From assembly GCA_036346225.1 (NCBI GenBank), contig JARFIW010001189.1, forward strand, positions 620,001-684,000: a stretch of 64,000 nucleotides of DNA. Direction: 5' to 3'. Shown piece by piece: positions 11,702 through 23,053 of this stretch. Source of the stretch: Platerodrilus igneus. Taxonomy: Eukaryota > Arthropoda > Insecta > Coleoptera > Lycidae. Numbering within the stretch: the stretch's first letter is position 1; each line of letters begins with the position of its first letter. The notes under the pieces were generated by a model. It did not search any database and was not told the DNA's origin. It was given only the letters and a program-made list of their open reading frames with translations. Made by a program: the position numbers and the translations under genes.

Positions 11702-11927
11702 TCAGTCTAGAGCTTCTCAACTTTAACATTGTTGTTAGTTCAGCTACTCGCCGTAAATTTATTTTATTTAAAGTGAATTTCAACTTAGAATTATTTCGAC
11801 GTTATTGCATATAACGAACTTGTAAATTAAAGATTCAATTGTAATTCAGTATACAAATTAATTTGTTAGAAGAAGTTTTTTGGAAACGTTTTTTAAAAAG
11901 TCGCTCCAAGAGGTCCAAAACCTAACT
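11687..11927 (+). repeat. Truncated 3' LTR of Gypsy-A (second half only)
   Basis: It matches 7490-7734 of the 5' LTR from gcccaaaatggccgg to cctaact. The first half is missing because of the deletion that also removed pol. The GGCG at 11928-11931 matches the left flank of the element. Confidence 0.8.
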
Positions 11928-11931
11928 GGCG

Positions 11932-12853
11932 CAGTAAAATCAAATAGAACTAACAAATATCCGCTTCATTCTGATTCCGAAATAAAAAGGGTAGGCCGTA
12001 GCACATGATTTTAGGTCTGATACGAAAATATTATATGTAAAATGGAATAAATAATGGTTATGGTAGCTAATAATGATCACGGTGTCACACCTTTATCTAA
12101 TTGCCAAAGACGTGTAAAAACGAAATTAGAAAATTCGTGCAAATTTGTACGCTGTAATTAATTGGAGTAAATATAGGGTTTATTTGGGTATCCAGGAAAC
12201 GCCCTTATTGAGTTGCGGAAGTAAACGTTTAGAAATTCTTACTGATATTAAACTACAATTGTTTGCTGTAAGTGGTTTATGAATTATAATCCGTTTACTT
12301 TAGAAGTTTCTGGTAAATATTGGAAGGGTTAACTTAACTTGACATAATAATTAATTATGCTCGAGCACATCCGTGTGTTAGTTGGTATCAGAATTTTGTT
12401 TTGGAAGCATATGAAAGAATCCTAACTTTGATATTTTTTAATATGTCTAGTGCCATTCTACAAATAAAATCTGAGTATGGTTCTTCATTAGTCCGAAATG
12501 ATAAGCACCTTTCAGCATACACACACCCAGTTGAATTCTCCACATTAGAAGTTTGTAATATTTTTATTTTTTCCTTATCCTTATTTGTTTATTTTAGAAG
12601 CATTTCATTTTAAATCAATTTTTTAGTTTATAGAAATTTGTTGATTGGCCATTGCGTCCTTTTCTATGCTATATAATTTTTGTGTTTATTTGTATTTATA
12701 TTGGACAGAGACATGAAAGGGCGACGGCGCTTGTCAGTCTTCATCTCGTTCGTGGAATGTGAGCGTTTGAAGTTTGAAATATGCTAGGGTAGCGGTTTTT
12801 GGCATTTACAGCGCCCGCGTTTAATTTTTGTAAGGGTGGAAGTACATTTAAAT
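11932..12853. other. No recognisable feature
   Basis: AT-rich sequence between Gypsy-A and the next solo LTR. A 70-codon frame at 12401-12613 has no family resemblance I can name. A GC-richer patch at 12710-12850 (gacggcgcttgtcagtcttc) is unassigned. Confidence 0.4.
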
Positions 12854-12857
12854 ATGG

Positions 12858-14163
12858 TGCTACGTGCATAGCCGTAGCCTAAAAAAAAACCTAAAAAAAA
12901 AGAAATACTGTCCAGTAAGTGGGCGGGGTTTTAGAAATACCCAAACAAAAGAACGGAGGACCTGAAATAAAACTAAACCAAACACACTCGCACTCATTCA
13001 ATAAATTAACCACCGACATCCAGAAAACCTTATAATTAACATCAAAGCAAAATACAAAATATATATATACAGGAGTACATTAGTACTCCGAACACAGTAC
13101 AAACAAAGCCAAAGGTTTACATGGCGATCTGTCGTTTTTAGGGCCCCACCCCCCTAAATTAATTAACCAACCAAAGCAAAAAGAAGGTTTTCCCGCTAAA
13201 AACAACAACTCTATAGCATTATCGTGAACATAAAAAAATCTAATACATAAAATATCAGAACACGATAGTACATTTATTATTACTAAAATTTGGTATTTCA
13301 AGAAAAGTTACCCCCAATAGTTGGTCTAAATAATAATTTAATCCCCACAGAAAACGGAGAAGGCGAAATAGTTTATCAAATTCCAAAAATGTGTATTTAA
13401 ATTTTGTTGTGGTAAAACTGGGGTTTGCCACAATTTTAACTCTCAAATAATTTTAGTCACATAGTTGCTGAAACGAGACAAAAACAAATAGTAAAGGAAA
13501 TGTGTATACGACCATAGGGATCCACTTGTCTTCTAACGAACAGGGGCGGCAGTCCCACAGGGCCCATACATCACGTACATAGTGTTAGTACTTAGCAGTA
13601 CACCCACAACAGTACATAGCAGCAGTAGGATCAATGAAAATCCGGCACTTCTAGCCGTCGGGAAACCTCACATTCCAGAATAACCAAACCATATCAAATA
13701 AACTTACGATAACAACCACAAATAATTTTTAAGACAGCATTATCGGACACAACAGGACGCCTTTCAAATACACCAGTTCGTTCTATATCTCGTGTATATC
13801 TGAACAGGTCGTTCGGAGCGTTGCTATTCAACCTTGCGTTGTATATCGCAGGGCTTCGTCTATCGGCGTAATACAGGGAAGAACCACATATAACAGGCGA
13901 CCTTGCCCTAACGAAGTGTAGCCTTTAAACACCCAAACACAAATAGAATATTTTATTGCAGTTTTATTGCCAATTAGCAAAAATTTGAACAGGATTTTAG
14001 TAAACGGAATTTATCTAGATGAACAACTAAATTTGGAACAAAATCTTTTTTGTATTATTATTAAAAAGGTGAAAATTTTTAGAACGCGGTTTTGATTAAA
14101 ACGGACTTTATATAGTAGGAACGAATATAGTTTGGCTAATTTTTATTAGAATTCAACGTAACA
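12858..14163 (-). mobile_element. Solo LTR, second copy of the TGTTACG...CGTAGCA family
   Basis: The plus strand begins TGCTACG and ends CGTAACA, with ATGG on both sides (12854-12857 and 14164-14167), a clean 4-bp target duplication. It shares a recognisable block with the solo LTR at 9546-10836 (gtgggcggg, acctgaaataa, aaaatatatatata) but the central part has diverged. No coding sequence is recognised inside. Confidence 0.85.
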
Positions 14164-14183
14164 ATGGTACGATGCATGTCCGG

Positions 14184-15293
14184 TGTTGCCTATATCACCG
14201 CACCCGAGCTGAACACAGAACAAACAAAGAATCGCGAGAAATTCCAACTCATTTTTGCGATACACAAAATCAGCACGTTCGTTGGTCAAACTAAATTTGG
14301 CGATTCTTATACACTTGAAAATCGAAATAAATAATTCCATTGGTTGAAGACATCATTAACGTTTTTCAACACAGGAAGAATAAGAAATGGAAGTGTATAA
14401 ATATAATTTCAAATTCTCCGAAACACATTCGTTAGTGCTCACCATAGCCTAAGGAATTCTCTTGTAGTATTCACCATAACCTGCAAAACGTTCAGCGAGC
14501 AGCTACAACACGCCGTGCTCCACAGAGCCTGCGTATTCTCCGACAGTGACGCTGTCCGCCGCCGTACCTGGGACACGCCACTATAATTATGGTTACTAGT
14601 CAAATAGTCTACGTATGGGTGGTAAGCTCCGCTCCATACACCAGGCCAACCAGAAGCAGACACAGAACGCTCTCCGACGTGCGCTGCGTTCAATGCTATC
14701 GCACCCAAAGCTTCTGTCGTCACTGCTACTATCGCCGAAAGAACGTATTCCAACCGCTTCAACTACAAGTACATCCTGAGAAGTGGCTTATTGTGATGTC
14801 ACCGATTGCATCTGTCAAGTTTACCTTTGGGACAACACCCCCGTAGAGTTTAACGGCGACATACTCGACAAAGCCTAAGGCACCACTTCCACGACGTCTG
14901 CCGAAGGGCACCGAAGACGTCTGGGCGTCTTAAAACTGTAAATATTTTCAAATTATCGCTGTCCAAGTTCTTACTGGGCCTCACAATTAAATTCCGAAGA
15001 CTTCCGAAAAGTTCCGAAACCGCCGAACACGTCTGGACCTCCTCAAACTGTAAATATTTTCTAACTACCGTAATTAAAGTTTCCGCTCGGCCTCACAAAC
15101 AAATTCCAAAGCCTTCCGAAGAGATCCGAAGACTTTCGAACTACTTCAACTGCTAAATTCAGACAATTTTAACTATTTCACTTTTATTTTTCATGTATTT
15201 ATGAAACTTATAATTATTTTTGCTTCTATTTATTAAACAAATAATCAAGCCAAGCCTACATGCTTTCAGACGCCGCCCACCCGAACGATAACA
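14184..15293 (+). repeat. 5' LTR of Gypsy-B
   Basis: It starts TGTTGCCTATATCACC and ends CGAACGATAACA. It matches 17476-18736 plus 23063-23119. Its second half carries degenerate ccgaag/ttccgaag repeats (14880-15140). The gene-like short frames in 14430-14850 occur in both LTR copies in altered form and are not supported as genes. Confidence 0.8.
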
Positions 15294-15454
15294 ATGTGGC
15301 GTTCTACGTAATTGAACCGTCTTCACAGATGATTTTGCAAACAGCGCTTACAAGAACCATCAACATGCCCGAAACGAGGCGTCAAACTACATCAAACGTC
15401 CAGCCGGACACCTATCAGCCGCCTCCCACCCAAGTGGTCACACTGCCTTACATG
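15294..15454 (+). other. Leader of Gypsy-B
   Basis: Short untranslated segment after the 5' LTR. The text tggcgttctacg three bases after the LTR is where a primer binding site should be, but I could not match it to a tRNA with confidence. Confidence 0.35.
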
Positions 15455-15743
15455 TGATTTTCCAATGCTCCGCCCGAAGGTACTACATTGACCACGAAGC
15501 GAGTTTCTTTTACTTGAAAAATTTAGAATTTTACCAAACCCTTGCTATTCCAAGCAAGGTAGGGATCTTTAACGTGCGTGATAATACTCACACACGGGAC
15601 CTCCATTTTACCTCTCATTCGAACGAGGGTGTATATTTGTGAAAAATGCTCGCCTAACATTTTTCTAGCGGACCGTGTCGGGATTTGAAACCCGGGACCT
15701 TGGGGGTAGTAGTCACACACATACCACTACGCCACGGAGCCGC
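15455..15743 (-). mobile_element. tRNA-derived SINE
   Basis: On the minus strand the head reads GGCTCCGTGGCGTAGTGGTA, containing a Pol III A-box-like TGGCGTAGTGG, followed about 40 bp later by a B-box-like GGGTTTCAAATCCC (15680-15693 on plus). The cloverleaf is incomplete, so it is a SINE head rather than a tRNA gene. The body contains CACGCACGTTAAAGATCC and AGCAAGGGTTTG, reminiscent of conserved SINE central domains. It interrupts the Gypsy-B leader. Target duplications are not clear. Confidence 0.75.
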
Positions 15744-16058
15744 TTGGAGGACACACTACCACCAGCAGTTCTGGGACTGCAACAACCCAGTGGCGCTCAA
15801 CAAACAAAATCAACCAAAAAAATGGTCACAATCAAGGCGATCGTAGAATACCTGTGCCACGTCGTCACAGTCACCGCCGCAGCAGAAAAACCTATATTCT
15901 CTGGCACCCTTTTGGAAGACCCCGTAGAATTCTGGCAACAGATAAAAGCTATGGACGCTGATGTACCTAAAACAACCGCTCAATTCCAAGGCCAGCGACC
16001 ACATGGTGGGAATGGTCCGAATACTATGGACAGAAGCAGACGGTATCTCAATCAGTAG
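15744..16058 (+). pseudogene. gag: Gypsy-B gag-like fragment
   Basis: An open frame running through this stretch ends in a TAG at 16056-16058. It contains EKPIFSGTLLEDPVEFW, the F-x-G...P-x-x-F pattern common at the start of retroelement capsid domains. No zinc knuckle follows. The reading is lost after the stop, although 16060-16330 may hold further diverged gag (for example LDINQDMELF in another frame). Function as capsid is inferred from position before the protease. Confidence 0.45.
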
Positions 16059-16329
16059 CCGCCTTCCTCGGCACTAGGCGAAGTAAGCCCACCGCCTCAA
16101 GCTAGACATTAACCAGGACATGGAGCTGTTCAAGGATCTCCTACTGACACTGGTGAATCCAATTCAGTGCCACATGCCAACAACAGTATAGAAAATGGTC
16201 TCCCGCCTCACAAAAATCAAAGAAAACATGAAAGAGGCTACGATAAGGACGACCAACCCCTCACCAGCTGCCAGACTATCAGCCATGGCAGAAAAACGAA
16301 CTGGCGCGACTAAACATCACCGACGATGA

Positions 16330-16700
16330 CCAACTACCAAGGATCCCCGTCACCATACAGAAGATACCCTTTGACGCACTACTAAATACAGGAGCACCGA
16401 CCTGCTGAAGATAGAATGCCCGTAGGTTCAGGGGTAGAACCTTATTATGCCGCCGCCTATCAAGCCGAAGCAGGGACAGAAATGGCATTCAAAGGCAAGT
16501 TCCGCACGCCATTCACCCTTGGAAAAGAGACGGACCACGAAACTTTCTTGATAGTAACAAACCTCGCAGAGGATATCTTCTGGGCAAATCTTGGCTTCAA
16601 CGCCAGAGAGTGGTGGTGAAATACGAACAAGACTCCATACATTTCGGAGCACATAACCGTAAGACGCAACACTGGAACCAAACGGTGCAGCCCGTTACCG
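16330..16700 (+). pseudogene. pol: Gypsy-B aspartic protease remnant
   Basis: The text RIPVTIQKIPFDALLNTGAP (16339-16398) has the layout of a retroelement protease, but the catalytic Asp of D-T-G is replaced by Asn. The continuation lies in another frame (16416-16619) as KGKFRTPFTLGKETDHETF and then VVVKYEQDSIHFG, the usual protease end. Stops and shifts make it non-functional, and no reverse transcriptase follows. Confidence 0.65.
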
Positions 16701-17380
16701 CCAACAAGCCACACACGCTAACTACCACTTACCAGCTGTAATCTGAATTCTTGACCAGCAACCTTCGGGAAGGATTCTAACCACTAGTCAATAGGCCAAC
16801 ACAACCAACTACCACAATCGCACCGGCCTATTACTGGACACCGAAACATGCAAACCACGAGCTAACCACACAATCCTCATCGATCTGCTCAATTATGTGC
16901 AAGGCGCACAACCAGAAAGGCATACCTGTGGACGGATATCCCAAGAAAAGGTACCATTTCAATCACAACTATCCCACCCAGCAGCAAACGACCATGGAAC
17001 GGTCCGACGCCGCCACACAATGGTGACGCACGTCACCACCAACAGGCCACCCACGTCAACTGCAACTAACCAGTTCACAGACGAATTCATGCCCAGCAGC
17101 CTTCGGGAAGAATTCCAACCAGTGATCAATAGGTTAGCACAACCAACTACCGCAGCCAGCATCGGCCTATTATCACTGGACACCAAGACATGCGGACCAC
17201 GAGCTAATCACACAGCCCGTGTCGTTCTGCCCAATTATGTGCAAGGCGCACAACCAGAAAGGCATACCTGTAGATGGATGTCCCAAAAACAGGCACCCTT
17301 TCCACAACAATCATTTCACCCAGCAGCAGGCGATCGTGTTGATGCCCGACGCCGCCGCACAAAGCGAAAACGCAAACACC
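16690..17380 (+). repeat. Two-copy tandem duplication, about 340 bp per unit
   Basis: Unit one (about 16690-17036) and unit two (about 17037-17380) share long words: ccttcgggaag, ggcctatta, aattatgtgcaaggcgc, acaaccagaaaggcatacctg and gatgtcccaa or its variant. The 194-codon frame at 16897-17481 spans both and repeats its own text (VQGAQPERHTC twice), so it is a product of the duplication rather than a recognised gene. Confidence 0.75.
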
Positions 17381-19036
17381 GCCACAGGCTCAAATATTTT
17401 GACAACAAGGACTCCGCCGCATCCTCACAACAACCCAACTACGCTACACACTTCAGCGAGGCGTGGGGTGGGGGATGTTGACTATATCAACGCACCCGAG
17501 CTGAACGCAGAACAAACTAAAGAATCGCTCTGGACTATATCAAAGTACACGTGTTGAACACAGAACAAACAAAGAATTGCACGAAATTCCAACTCATCTT
17601 TTGTGGTACACAATAATTAGCACGTTCATTGGTCAGACTAAATTTGGAGATTTTCTTACACTTGAAAATCGAAATACACAATTTTATTGGTTAAAGACAT
17701 CATTAACATTTTTCAATACAGGAAGCGTAGGAAATGGAAGTGCATAAATATAATTTCAAATTGCCCGAAAGACATTCGTTAGTGCTCACCATAGCCTAAG
17801 GAATCTTCTTGCAGTGCTCCCATAGCCTGCAAAACGTTCAGCGAGCAGCGCTCTCCATAGCCTGCTAATACTACAACACGCAGTGCTCCCCGTAACCTGC
17901 GTATTCTCCGTCAGTGACGCTGTCCGCCGCTGTACGTGGGGCATGCCACTATAATTAATTGTTACTAGTCAAATAATCTAGGTATGCGTGGTAAGCTCCG
18001 CTCCATACACCAAGCCAACCGGAAGCAGGCACAAAACGCTTTCCGACGTGCGCTCCGTTGAATACTACCGCACCCAATGCTTCTGTCGCCCCTGCCACCA
18101 TCGCCGAAAGAACGTATTCAAACCGCTTCAACTACAAGTACATACCAAGAAGTGGCTTATTGTGATGTCACCGATTGCATCTGCCAAGCCTATCTTCGGG
18201 ACAACACCCCCGTAGAGTTTAACGACGATGCACTCAACGAGACCTAAAGAACCACTTCACGACGTCTGCCGAGGGCACCGAAGACGTCTGGGCGTCTTAA
18301 AACTGTAAATATTTTTTAATTATCTCTGTCCAAGCTCTTACTGGGCCTCACAATTAAATTCCGAAGCCTTCCAAAGAGTTGCGAAGACAACCGAAGACTT
18401 CTGAACCATCTATGCTTGTATATATTATCAATTAGTAGTTTTAATTTCCTTTCATAATTCTTTGTAACTTAACGTTGTCCCACAAGTAAAACACGAAGCC
18501 TTTCGAAGACTTCCGAAGACCGCCGACGAGTTCTAGACCTCCTCAAACGGTAAATATTTTTTAACTACCGTTATTGAAGTTTCCATTCGGTCTCACAAGC
18601 AAATTCCGAAGCCTTCCGAGGAGATCCGAAGACTTCCGAACTACTTCAACTGTTAAAATCAGTCAATTTTAACTATTTCACTTTTATTTTTCATGTATTT
18701 ATGAAACTTACAATTGTGTTTGCTTACACTTGTTAACCATTTCGAATGGACCTGCACCTTGTCGAAGTTCTAAATTACTAGAACAGGTGAAATAGCTTGC
18801 GTGTTCTAATGAGCTAAAGAGCCAAACTACAGGTCCAACCAAAGTAGTAGGGTCGTTAGTGAGGAACCAGACTAAGACAGGTCCCCGAAAGAGGGCAGCG
18901 GCTCTTTCGGTACTTAGATTGGCAGAGACCATAGGGGTCGGTATGGCAGTTGAAGACACAGTACCGCGATGTGGAAGGCAACGGGAAACCACCACATTAT
19001 CTCCCAAGTACACAGCGTACTTAAATTGTTACAAAC

Positions 19037-20029
19037 ATGATGGCATTTTGTGGGGTAAAAGATTCCGGAGTTAAAATAGTCCCCCATTCGGATCTCCGGG
19101 AGGGGACTACTTCGGAGGATGCGATCGGAAAGTTAAAAATAAGAATCGGGAACATTCTGCGAGTCGGAGCGTGGAATGTTAGAAGTATGAAGCAAGCAGG
19201 TAAGCTGGAGAACCTAAAAATCGAAATGAATAGGTTATCACTAGACATAGTAGGGATCAGCGAAGTTCGGTGTCCAGAGGCAGGGGATTTTTGGAGTGGA
19301 GACTTCAGGGTAATTCATACAGGAGCGGAGGAAGGAAATTTGGGTGTGGGGATAGTTATGCGGAAAAAGATAGGATACTGTGTAGAAAATTACTTACAAA
19401 AGAACGAAAGAGTTCTCATGGTTAGATTAGAATCTAAACCGGTAAACACAGTAATAATACAAGTATACATGCCCACTTCTAGCTACAGTGACGAAGAGGT
19501 AGAAGCCATCTACAAAGATATCGAAGACATATTAAGATACGTAAAAGGACATGAAAATTTAATAATTATGGGGAATTTTAATGCCGTGGTAGGTGAGGGT
19601 AGGGAAGGAGCGGTAGTAGGTTTATTTGGTTTAGGCACGAAAAACGACAGGGGAAATAGGCTGGTAGAATTTTGCGACAAAAACAATTTAATCATCACAA
19701 ACACATTATTTCAACATCATGCTAGAAGACGATATACGTGGAAGATGCCAGGAGATATAGGAAGATATCAAATAGATTACATTCTTGTTAGACAACGGTT
19801 TAGGAATCAAGTAAAAAAATGTAGAAGCTACCCAGAAGCAGATATAGATACTGACCCCAACATCGTAATTATGAAGGCCGCACTTAAATTTAAAAATCTG
19901 AAAAAAAGGAACGGAAAAAGGCACTTGAACTTAGAGAAACTAAAAGATAAAGATATTCAAGAAAGATTCGAAAAAAGTCAAATGAATTGCTTAAAGATAT
20001 CGGGAAAATATCTGATACTAAGGAAGTAG
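19037..20029 (+). pseudogene. RTE-a apurinic-like endonuclease domain
   Basis: 330-codon frame with the EEP endonuclease motifs of RTE elements: GAWNVRSMKQ (about residues 45-54), DIVGISEVR (about 70-78), IIQVYMPTSSY, IIMGNFNAVVG (about 178-188), RRRYTWKMPGD and YQIDYILVRQRF. The final SDH motif is altered to TDP in DIDTDPNIV, which removes the catalytic His. The frame is lost near 19985 and the protein continues one frame over. In life this domain nicks target DNA for target-primed reverse transcription. The same domain is less decayed in RTE-c at 46.6-47.5 kb. Confidence 0.85.
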
Positions 20030-21997
20030 AAACAGAATGGAATAACATTAAATCCAGCCTAGACATGGCGGCCAGAGATATACAAAAACAAAATAAGAAA
20101 CCATGGATAACAAAGGATATTCTGAATTTAATAGATGAAAGACGAAAATACAAAAATAAATCAGACAAAACAGGAAAACAGAGATACAAAACCATAAAAT
20201 GGAAAATTATTCGAAAATGCAGGAAATCTAAAGAACAATGGATTGATGAAAAGTGCAAAGAGGTACAAACAAAGATGGAAATAGGAAAGACAGACGAAGC
20301 ATACAAATTAATTAGAATGAATTTTAGGGATATAAAACCGTATAGCAAAATTATAAGGGACGCACAAGGAAACGTCATCATAGAAAACGTAGAGAAAGTG
20401 GGTAGATGGCAAGAATATATAGGGAATTTATATGCAGGTGAGGAACTAACTGCATTAGAACAGGAATCAGACATTGAAAATGATGACTTGGGATATCCTA
20501 TACTTAGAGACGAGTTTGAATTAGCATTAAAGAGTCTGAAAAATGGTAAAGCGCCGGGTACAGATAAGGTGCAAGCCAAAACTTTAAAAGCAGCTGGACA
20601 AGCAGTAACAGAACGTCTCTTCCAACTTGTAAGCTATATGTATGAGACAGGCGAGATACCCAAAGATTTCAAACGTAGCATCATAGTAACTATACCAAAA
20701 AAGAAAGGCGCGGATAGATGTGAAAATTTTCGAACAATAAGTTTGACAGCACACGTGTCAAAAATATTAACTAGAATTGTGCAAAGACGAATGGAAAAAC
20801 GAGCGGAAGAAATACTAGGAGAAGACCAATTTGGGTTTAGGCGAAACAGGGGAACACGGGAGGCTATTTTAGCTCTGAGAGTGATAATGGAGAAAACAAT
20901 AGAAAAAGGGGAAAGCGTGTATATAGGGTTTGTAGATCTGGAAAACGCATTCGACAATGTAAAATGGAAAAAATGTTTGAAATACTCAAAAAGATTGGAA
21001 TGAGTTATAGAGATAGACGAATAGTACATAGCTTATACAAAGAGCAAACAGCAGTAATAGAATTAGAGCAGGAACGTAGAGAAGTAAACATTAGGAAAGG
21101 AGTGAGACAGGGATGTGCCCTATCCTCATTGATTTTAACTTGTACATAGAAGAGGCAATGAATACTGTCAAATGCAGGAAGACATTTGGAATTATTATGC
21201 AGGGACAAAAAATTGATATGCTTAGATTTGCAGATGATATAGCGGTATTAGAGTCTAGCAAGGAAGAGTTAGAAGCTGCTCTTAATGAAATGGAAACGGT
21301 TCTAACAGAGAGATACGGTATGAAGATTAACAAAATTAAAACTAAAGTTTTAGTATGCAAAGGTGGGGAAAATAAATCAAAAACAAAAATACAAGTATGT
21401 AACACGAGCTTACAAGAGCTTAAGGATTTCTGCTACCTAGGAAGCCGAATAACGCAAGATGGAAAAAGCACAAAAGATATAAAATAAAAATTAGCACTAG
21501 GTCGTGCTACATTTAACAAGAAAAAGCAACTACTGTGCTCAAAGACCACAAACATAGAAACAAGGAAAAGATTGCTTAAAACATATGTGTGGAGCACAGT
21601 ACTGTACAGCTGTGAAGCCTGGACAGTAGGAGAAGCGGACAAAAAAAAGGTAGAAGCCTTTGAAATGTGGTGCTACAGGCGTATGATGAAGATATCATGG
21701 ACAGACAAAGTTAAGAACGAAGAGGTACTAAAAATGGTAGGGGAAGAAAGAAATATGTGGAAAACGGTAAACAATAGGAAAGATAGGATAATAGGCCACA
21801 TACTACGGCATGAGGGAATAGTGCGGAATATATTAGAAGCAGAGATAGGAAAAAAGAGAAGAAGAGGCAGACCTAGGTTAGACTACTGCACACAGATAGT
21901 AAAAGATGTAGGCTGTAGAGGTTTCAGGGAGATGTGTAGGCTAGCCCAGAACAGAAATCAATGGAGGTACGCATCCAACCAATCCCAAGATGGATAA
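19987..21997 (+). pseudogene. RTE-a reverse transcriptase
   Basis: The reading passes through three frames: 19987-21003, 20964-21149 and 21113-21997, with an in-frame TAA at 21485-21487. Motifs in order: NGKAPGTDKVQA, FRTISLTAHVSKILTRI, GFVDLENAFDNV (motif A), VRQGCALSSL (motif B) and LRFADDIAVL (motif C with the catalytic Asp pair). The C-terminal domain has TYVWSTVLYSCEAWT, GHILRHEGIVRNILE and GRPRLDYCTQIVKDVGC, the usual end of this family. Two single-base-scale shifts fall at the edges of motif A and B, so the enzyme is dead. Confidence 0.88.
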
Positions 21998-21999
21998 AC

Positions 22000-23053
22000 T
22001 AATGACGAAAAGATAACTGTGCCTAAACATGATGATTATTATAAGTAACTACAAGAATTGGTTGGGCAATATTCTCGAATAATGTTAAGAGTGTTAAAGG
22101 ATTTACTGGAAAACCATTATTTCGGCAAATGTCTAAGTGTTGGGGATCTTGGTAGCCACAGGTTGCTTAACCTCCTTTACTGAATCTCGGTAAAATAGGG
22201 CATAAAATTAGAAAACAATAGAAGGGAAACGAGCTGAATACGCATGTTGTGTAAGAATTTAAGGGAACTATGTAGGCTAGCTCAGAATATAAATAAGTGC
22301 AGGTGCGTGTCCAACCAGTTTTGAGACGGAAAACCTAATGACGAAAAAATAAGCACAGATAAATCTGATGATTAGTATAAACAACTAGTTGTTGGTTGCG
22401 AAATATCTCCAACTAATGTTGACTGTGTGAATAGATAAATTGGAAAATATATTAAATCGCTAAATGGTTAAGTGTTGGGGGAACTTGGCAACCACAGGTT
22501 GCTTACCTCCCTTCACAACCACTAAAGGTCGAAGAAATAGGGCATATAACTGTAAAACAATAGAAGGTGATCGAACTGCATCTAGCAAGAAACAACAGCG
22601 CCTATGAGGAAAGGTAACAAACATAGAACAAGAAGAAAATTGTTGAAAGCATATGTGTGGAGCAAAGCACAGTATGCCTATGAAATACGGGCAGTCTGAA
22701 ACGCAGACAGAAAAACGGTAGCATCCTTTTGAAATGCTGTGCTTCAGATGTATGAGGACGATAGCATGGACAGACAAAGATAATAACAAATAAGTTATAG
22801 AAATAGTAGAGGAACAAGGATATCTGGGGAAAAGAAAAATAGAAGGGCGGAATATGTTCTAAGGCATTTTGGGGAATAGTATGGGATATATTACAAGCAG
22901 AGATAGGAAAAAGAGGTAGATGTAGACCTAGATGAGATAGTTATAGATGCAGACTGTGCACATTTCAGGGAAATGTGTAGGTTAGTTCAGAATAGGAAAC
23001 AATAATGGTACGCGTCTAACCAGTTCTAGGACTGAAGACCTAATGATGATGAT
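22000..23053 (+). repeat. Repeated 3' region of RTE-a
   Basis: Three diverged copies of the 3' end lie in tandem. Copy one, about 22000-22230, has ggttgcttaacctcc. Copy two, about 22240-22560, contains ctatgtaggctagctcagaat and then ggttgcttacctcc. Copy three, about 22560-23053, has a second decayed protein C-terminus (KLLKAYVWS, FREMCRLVQNRKQ) and ends in gatgatgat. This may reflect template switching during insertion, unequal exchange, or an older RTE copy. Confidence 0.65.

Larger units (their letters stand above)
6742..11927 (+). mobile_element. Gypsy-A: internally deleted Ty3/Gypsy element of the 17.6/297-like group
   Basis: The LTRs begin AGTTA and end TAACT, and 4-bp GGCG flanks both ends (6738-6741 and 11928-11931), as expected of a Gypsy integration. 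Interior order: primer site, repeat-rich leader, gag, protease, then an abrupt join to the last part of the 3' LTR. Reverse transcriptase, RNase H, integrase and any env are deleted, together with the first half of the 3' LTR. AGT...ACT termini and a gag without CCHC knuckles fit the Drosophila 17.6/297/gypsy group. The element carries two younger insertions, a foldback element in its 5' LTR and a solo LTR of an unrelated family in gag. Because the primer site also starts TGGCGCAG, GGCG at the right end partly resembles it, but the match to the left flank favours a target duplication. Confidence 0.8.
18737..23053 (+). mobile_element. RTE-a: RTE-clade non-LTR retrotransposon inserted in the Gypsy-B 3' LTR
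   Basis: A 9-bp duplication, acttgttaa, flanks it (18728-18736 and 23054-23062). The 5' end (ccatttcgaatggacctgcacc) matches the 5' end of RTE-e at 59064, so this copy is probably full length at that end. It encodes an AP-like endonuclease followed by a reverse transcriptase and ends in gatgatgat, typical of RTE tails. Between 22000 and 23053 the 3' region is present about three times in diverged form, the last with a second copy of the protein C-terminus. Stops and shifts make it inactive. Confidence 0.9.

Noticed and set aside
14439..14846. Genes inside the Gypsy-B LTR (frames on both strands)
   Set aside because: They lie within an LTR, the counterpart in the 3' LTR (17988-18215) keeps only part of one frame, and no domain is recognisable.
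15675..15746. A functional tRNA gene on the minus strand
   Set aside because: Only the A- and B-box-like parts match; the anticodon arm and acceptor pairing cannot be built, and a SINE body follows.
16897..17481. 194-codon frame in Gypsy-B that could be a basic protein
   Set aside because: It spans a two-copy tandem duplication, repeats its own sequence and has no recognised domain; probably a by-product of duplicated pol-derived or untranslated sequence.
19890..20579. 229-codon minus-strand frame
   Set aside because: It is antisense to the RTE-a reverse transcriptase, which has clear family motifs on the plus strand.
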